From an uncultured Bacteroidota bacterium (GTDB taxonomy: Bacteria > Bacteroidota > Bacteroidia > Chitinophagales > Saprospiraceae), in contig CAIZLM010000306.1 in NCBI GenBank assembly GCA_903933805.1, positions 1-36,658 of the forward strand: 36,658 nt of DNA. Direction: 5' to 3'. The position numbers and the translations under genes were made by a program. Shown one piece after another: positions 33,061-36,658 of this stretch (within the stretch, counting starts at the first letter, position 1; the number at the start of each line of letters is the position of its first letter). The notes beneath the pieces are model-generated. The model saw nothing but the letters and a program-made list of their open reading frames with translations. It searched no databases and had not been told where the DNA came from.

Positions 33061-34362
33061 ATGCATAAGTCGCGAGAATTCGTAGAACTCCGCTCCGAAG
33101 AGGTGCAGGAAATCTTAGGAACACCACCAGGATGGTTGGTCCGTTGGGGTACAGCCATTGTACTGATTGGTTTTGTCATCATGTTTGCTGCAGCTTGGTT
33201 TGTCCGTTATCCTGATGTGGTGAGTGTAACCGTTGAAATTACCACGGCGACCCCACCCGTAGAGGTTGTGGCCCGATCCGATGGAAGAATTGCCAAACTG
33301 CTGGTGTCAGACACAGCACAGGTGAAATCGAACCAAATTTTGGCAATTCTCCTCAACACAGCCAATTATCGAGATGTTTTGTTGCTCGATTCTTGTGTAT
33401 CCACATGGCGAAATTTCAAAGTAGAGGAATTTAAGAATGTTAACTTGCCTGACAGCCTTAACCTTGGTGACTTGCAGATTGACTATTCCAGTTTTGAGCG
33501 TTTATTGAGTGACTTTCAGTTTGGGCGGGCCACCGGCAATGCTTCCTATCGCTCCAATGTAGGTTCCATACAACTGCAAATCAAACAACTTGAACAAAGC
33601 ATCGTTTTTGAACAAAAAGCCTTGGGCAGGATAAACGACCAACTCAAGAACGCAGAGGAGTTGTATGCCAATCAAAAGGAACTCTACGAGCAAGGAGTCA
33701 GCTCAAAGTCGGATTATGAAAAAGAACGCACCAAATTGGCTGATCTTGAACGACAACGGGATCAATATGAAGACAATGTGCTGGAGAAACGACGAGAAAT
33801 AATTTCCCTAAAAAACAGGATTGACAATGCTTCTTTCGGGCAACAAGAAAGTTCTTCCTCCGCTTCTACCCTACTCATCAACAGCCTGAATATGTTGCAT
33901 ACTGGCATAGACCGATGGAAACAATCCTTTTTGTTGACCGCTCCCATTGAAGGAAAATTATCCTTAAACGGGCTCACCGTACAACAATTTGTCCGCATGG
34001 GTGAACAACTCATGAGTGTGGTGCCGGTGCATGCCGAAATGATTGTTGGAAGAGCTAAACTGCCGGTAATCGGCAGTGGTAAGGTGAAGGAAGGGCAACG
34101 GGTCATCATAAAACTCGACAACTACCCCTATCGGGAATTTGGTACAATCACAGGTCAGGTTGTTTCCAAATCACTCGTACCAAAAGACAAAGAATATTCC
34201 ATCACCATTGCTCTTCCCATCACCAAGCATAAAAAATTGCGTACCAACCAAAACAGGGAAGTAGAATTCGCGCAACAGCTACAGGGTAAGGCAGACATTG
34301 TGACCGATGACAAAGGCTTCATTGAACGCATCAGTGCACAAATGACCGGCATCATTCACTGA
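33061..34362 (+). CDS. HlyD-family periplasmic adaptor (membrane fusion protein)
   Basis: This 433-residue inner-membrane protein has one N-terminal transmembrane helix (about 27-48, VRWGTAIVLIGFVIMFAAAW) and then a periplasmic part. The biotinyl-lipoyl-like half (VVARSDGRIAKLLVSDTAQVKSNQILAIL) is followed by a long coiled coil (about 165-265, rich in Glu, Lys and Gln) and a beta-barrel region (IIKLDNYPYREFGTITGQV). Such adaptors join an ABC exporter to an outer-membrane channel for export of peptides or bacteriocins. No ABC transporter or TolC-like gene is nearby. The stop overlaps the convergent rmuC stop by 11 bases. Confidence 0.9.
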   Translation: MHKSREFVELRSEEVQEILGTPPGWLVRWGTAIVLIGFVIMFAAAWFVRYPDVVSVTVEITTATPPVEVVARSDGRIAKLLVSDTAQVKSNQILAILLNTANYRDVLLLDSCVSTWRNFKVEEFKNVNLPDSLNLGDLQIDYSSFERLLSDFQFGRATGNASYRSNVGSIQLQIKQLEQSIVFEQKALGRINDQLKNAEELYANQKELYEQGVSSKSDYEKERTKLADLERQRDQYEDNVLEKRREIISLKNRIDNASFGQQESSSSASTLLINSLNMLHTGIDRWKQSFLLTAPIEGKLSLNGLTVQQFVRMGEQLMSVVPVHAEMIVGRAKLPVIGSGKVKEGQRVIIKLDNYPYREFGTITGQVVSKSLVPKDKEYSITIALPITKHKKLRTNQNREVEFAQQLQGKADIVTDDKGFIERISAQMTGIIH

Positions 34363-35686
34363 ACAACGAAGCATCATGGTTGGCTTGATCAACCAGATCT
34401 TGTGGCAGTTTTTTGGTCGATCGAGCGCCCAATTCTCTGATTTTTTCAGCCTTGCCCACGAGTGTGTCTCCCGGTCTTGTCGCGCTTACCAGTTTGTGCA
34501 TCGCATCGTCATACGCCAGCCGTGCCAGATCAAGTCGTGCGCCAATGGTGCGTAAATCCTCGACAAAAGCCACAAATTTATCGTACAACAAACCGCTTTG
34601 GCGCGCAATTTCCAACACGGATCGGGACTGTTTCTCTTGTTTCCAAAGGTGCGCGACCGTACGCATGGTAGCCAATAAAGTACTGGTACTCACCAAAACA
34701 ATATTGCGTTCTAGTGCATCGGTGTACAGTGCCGGATCGGCTTGGGCTGCCGTATGCAAGGCGCTGTCCAAGGGTACAAATAGAATAAGATAATCGGGAG
34801 AATTGATCTGATAAAGGGATTGATAGTTGGTTCGGCTGAGATTGTCCACGTGGCTGCGTAAACTGGCAACGTGCGCTCTTAAGTGTTGATCTCGCTGAGT
34901 TGCATCCTCTGTGTTGTAGAAGCGTTCATAAGCTGAGAGGGAGACTTTCGAATCCACCACCAGTTGTTTGTTGTCAGGCAATTGAATGATAAAATCAGGG
35001 CGCTTGGCAGCACCTTCTTCATCGCGATAAGTTGCTTGGGCTAAGTAGTGAATACCTTTTTGAAGTCCAGCCTTTTCAAGCAGCGTTTCCAGTTGAAATT
35101 CTCCCCAATCACCCTGAACTTTACTCTGTCCTTTGAGTGCTGAAGCCAAGTTGTGGGCATCAACACTCAGTTGCTGATTGAGGGAGAGTAATTGTTTTAA
35201 TTCTTCCTTGAGCGTGGCTTTCTCGCGGGTCTCTTCTATAAACTTTCGGTCAATATTTTCTTCAAATTCCTTTATTTTGTCTTTCAACGGCGTCAACACT
35301 GCTTGTAGATTGCGGGCATTTTGTTCCGTAAAACGCTGGGATTTCTCTTCCAGTAATTTGTTGGCAATGTTCTCAAACTCCGTCTTAAAACGGGTTTGTA
35401 ATTGTTCTACTTCTCCTTTTTGTGACTGCAGCGTTTGATCCAAGTGATAAATCTGTTGCTCCCGCGCCGCCAGTTGAGAAAGGGCGCTGCGAAGTTCATC
35501 TTCTTTGACCAACATGTCCCCCTGAAGTTTTTCAAATTGCGTCAACATAACCGTGTACACATCTTTGGAAACAAAAAACGCTTTGTTCGGAATACTTGAT
35601 TCAGCGTTACCCTGTTGCCTCAAGAACATCAAAATAAACACAATTAATATCAATACACCCAACAATATCAGTACTTCTGAGTCCAT
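34352..35686 (-). CDS. rmuC: DNA recombination protein RmuC
   Basis: This 444-residue protein is anchored by an N-terminal helix (about 5-22, VLILLGVLILIVFILMFL). A long coiled coil (about 45-200) is followed by the RmuC nuclease-like domain: GDWGEFQLETLLEKAGL, RPDFIIQLPDNKQLVVDSKVS, then FVPLDSAL and SRSVLEIARQSGLLYDKF. RmuC limits inversions at short inverted repeats in E. coli, which is of interest next to palindromic MITEs, though that link is only suggestive. The open frame extends to 36046, but the upstream part overlaps the divergent gene. MDSEVL at 35686 starts at the membrane helix and is preferred. Confidence 0.93.
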   Translation of the reverse strand: MDSEVLILLGVLILIVFILMFLRQQGNAESSIPNKAFFVSKDVYTVMLTQFEKLQGDMLVKEDELRSALSQLAAREQQIYHLDQTLQSQKGEVEQLQTRFKTEFENIANKLLEEKSQRFTEQNARNLQAVLTPLKDKIKEFEENIDRKFIEETREKATLKEELKQLLSLNQQLSVDAHNLASALKGQSKVQGDWGEFQLETLLEKAGLQKGIHYLAQATYRDEEGAAKRPDFIIQLPDNKQLVVDSKVSLSAYERFYNTEDATQRDQHLRAHVASLRSHVDNLSRTNYQSLYQINSPDYLILFVPLDSALHTAAQADPALYTDALERNIVLVSTSTLLATMRTVAHLWKQEKQSRSVLEIARQSGLLYDKFVAFVEDLRTIGARLDLARLAYDDAMHKLVSATRPGDTLVGKAEKIRELGARSTKKLPQDLVDQANHDASLFSE

Positions 35687-35774
35687 ATTCTCCAGTTTTG
35701 TCGACAAAAGTAATACTCCTTCATCTTTTTGTTTATTTTTGCTGGCTATTTTAAAAATAAATGTTTTAAACACT

Positions 35775-36658
35775 GTGAAAATTGTTTTTCTATCCCTGTT
35801 GTTGTTCCTTTCTTGTTTTGCCACTGCACAAAACAACAGGACGGAACAACAGGCAAAATATACGCTCACCATCTCCCGGACAACCACACCCGTTGTAGTA
35901 GACGGCGATTTGACTGAATTGGCATGGAAAAGTGCGCCGGAAGCAGGTAATTTCTGGATGAAATGGCCCCGCGATGGTGGCCCTGCTCCGCAACAAACTT
36001 CCGTCCGATGCTTGTATGACGACCGTTTCTTGTATGTTTCAGCCATCTGTTACGACAGTACAACCAACAATGTCATTCAAAGCCTTAAAAGAGACAACGG
36101 TTACTGGGATTCGGATGGTTTTGCCATGGTGCTCGACCCAACGAATACCGCCAACAACGGCTATTTTTTTGGGGTTAACGCCGCTGGTGTTCAAAGTGAT
36201 GGACTGCTCTCTACCGGAAGTGATGACGCCGATCTCAATTGGGACAATACATGGCAGACAGCGGTTAAAACATATGCAGACAAATGGACTGTTGAATATG
36301 CTATTCCACTGCGCATCTTACGTTTTAAAGAAGGGCAAGACAAATGGGGTATCAATTTTATCCGAAATGACTTGGGTAAGGGAATATATTCCATCTGGGC
36401 AAGCGTTCCTTTCCAATTCGACGGCCTAAATTTGGGTTGGACAGGCGCATTGAAGTGGGAAGAGGCTCCCAAACACACCAAAGGCAGCTACAACATCATC
36501 CCTTACGGCAGTACAACCGTTTCAAAAGATTACGAACAAAACCAAAATTGGCGCACAAAAGCAAATGCTGGTCTGGATGCAAAGATTGGCATCGGTTCCG
36601 GATTGAACCTTGACTTGACCATCAACCCTGATTTTTCTCAAGTGGAAATAGACCAGCA
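35775..36658 (+). CDS. DUF5916-like secreted/outer-membrane protein with CBM9-like N-terminal domain (partial)
   Basis: The 3' end is cut off by the window, with about 294 codons visible. A GTG at 35775 starts a signal peptide (VKIVFLSLLLFLSCFATAQ); no in-frame ATG precedes it. The first domain is a CBM9/DOMON-like beta-sandwich (VVVDGDLTELAWKSAP, VRCLYDDRFLYVSAIC, DSDGFAMVLDPTNTANNGYFF), followed by the DUF5916-type INPDFSQVEIDQ at the edge, where an outer-membrane beta-barrel normally begins. The function of the family is not established; carbohydrate binding or uptake is inferred from the CBM9 fold. It is divergent from rmuC across an 88-base gap. Confidence 0.82.
   Translation, partial: MKIVFLSLLLFLSCFATAQNNRTEQQAKYTLTISRTTTPVVVDGDLTELAWKSAPEAGNFWMKWPRDGGPAPQQTSVRCLYDDRFLYVSAICYDSTTNNVIQSLKRDNGYWDSDGFAMVLDPTNTANNGYFFGVNAAGVQSDGLLSTGSDDADLNWDNTWQTAVKTYADKWTVEYAIPLRILRFKEGQDKWGINFIRNDLGKGIYSIWASVPFQFDGLNLGWTGALKWEEAPKHTKGSYNIIPYGSTTVSKDYEQNQNWRTKANAGLDAKIGIGSGLNLDLTINPDFSQVEIDQ

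Noticed and set aside
35687-36046. An N-terminal extension of RmuC by 120 residues
   Set aside because: It overlaps the divergent DUF5916-like gene and precedes the membrane anchor with which RmuC proteins begin.

Overview
The window is a piece of a Bacteroidota chromosome, probably from the Saprospirales/Saprospiria side. This is inferred from several proteins with type IX secretion (T9SS) sorting domains, a gliding-motility-type C-terminal domain on a large adhesin, SprB-like repeats, a DUF5916-like protein, promoter matches of the TTG/TAnnTTTG type, and weak Shine-Dalgarno sequences. No rRNA, tRNA, CRISPR array, phage or intact insertion sequence was seen.

Layout. 118-1380: a rhamnose-mutarotase-like gene divergent from triosephosphate isomerase (tpiA). 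1452-6378: a large T9SS adhesin and a secreted esterase. 6490-14154: a leftward housekeeping block of mutS, folP, a GNAT acetyltransferase, an acyl-CoA carboxylase beta subunit (methylcrotonyl type) and nadE. 14318-20039: a secreted M1 peptidase, a DEDDh exonuclease, a glycosyltransferase and a HerA-like (DUF853) ATPase. 20095-22398: a secreted CotH/lamin-tail protein. 22700-24494: parA-parB. 24520-27677: two paralogous secreted zinc metalloproteases in tandem. 27819-36658: a flippase, a secreted beta-propeller/amidohydrolase, an HlyD-type adaptor, rmuC, and a DUF5916-like protein cut off by the window edge.

The most notable structure lies between the genes. A family of short palindromic repeats recurs at least eight times (6418, 10135, 14268, 17300, 18373, 29313, 32776, 32864). 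The best copies begin and end with the 12-bp inverted repeat GTAACTGGTTAG/CTAACCAGTTAC. Three are exactly 78 bp, one decayed copy is 76 bp, one is a 163-bp long form, and others are deleted remnants. Four copies are flanked by 8-bp direct repeats matching at 7 or 8 of 8 positions. GTAA ends with 8-bp target duplications are the hallmark of IS66-family elements, so I interpret the family as IS66-type MITEs (miniature inverted-repeat transposable elements). Two copies sit on gene ends and supply the present stop codon (mutS and the glycosyltransferase). In both cases the pre-insertion sequence can be reconstructed.

How the genes relate. The housekeeping genes show no shared pathway. Much of the rest is export-related: T9SS cargo peptidases, an adhesin, a secreted amidohydrolase, an esterase, a flippase and an export adaptor. 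This suits a surface-active predator or polymer degrader, but no complete pathway is encoded here.
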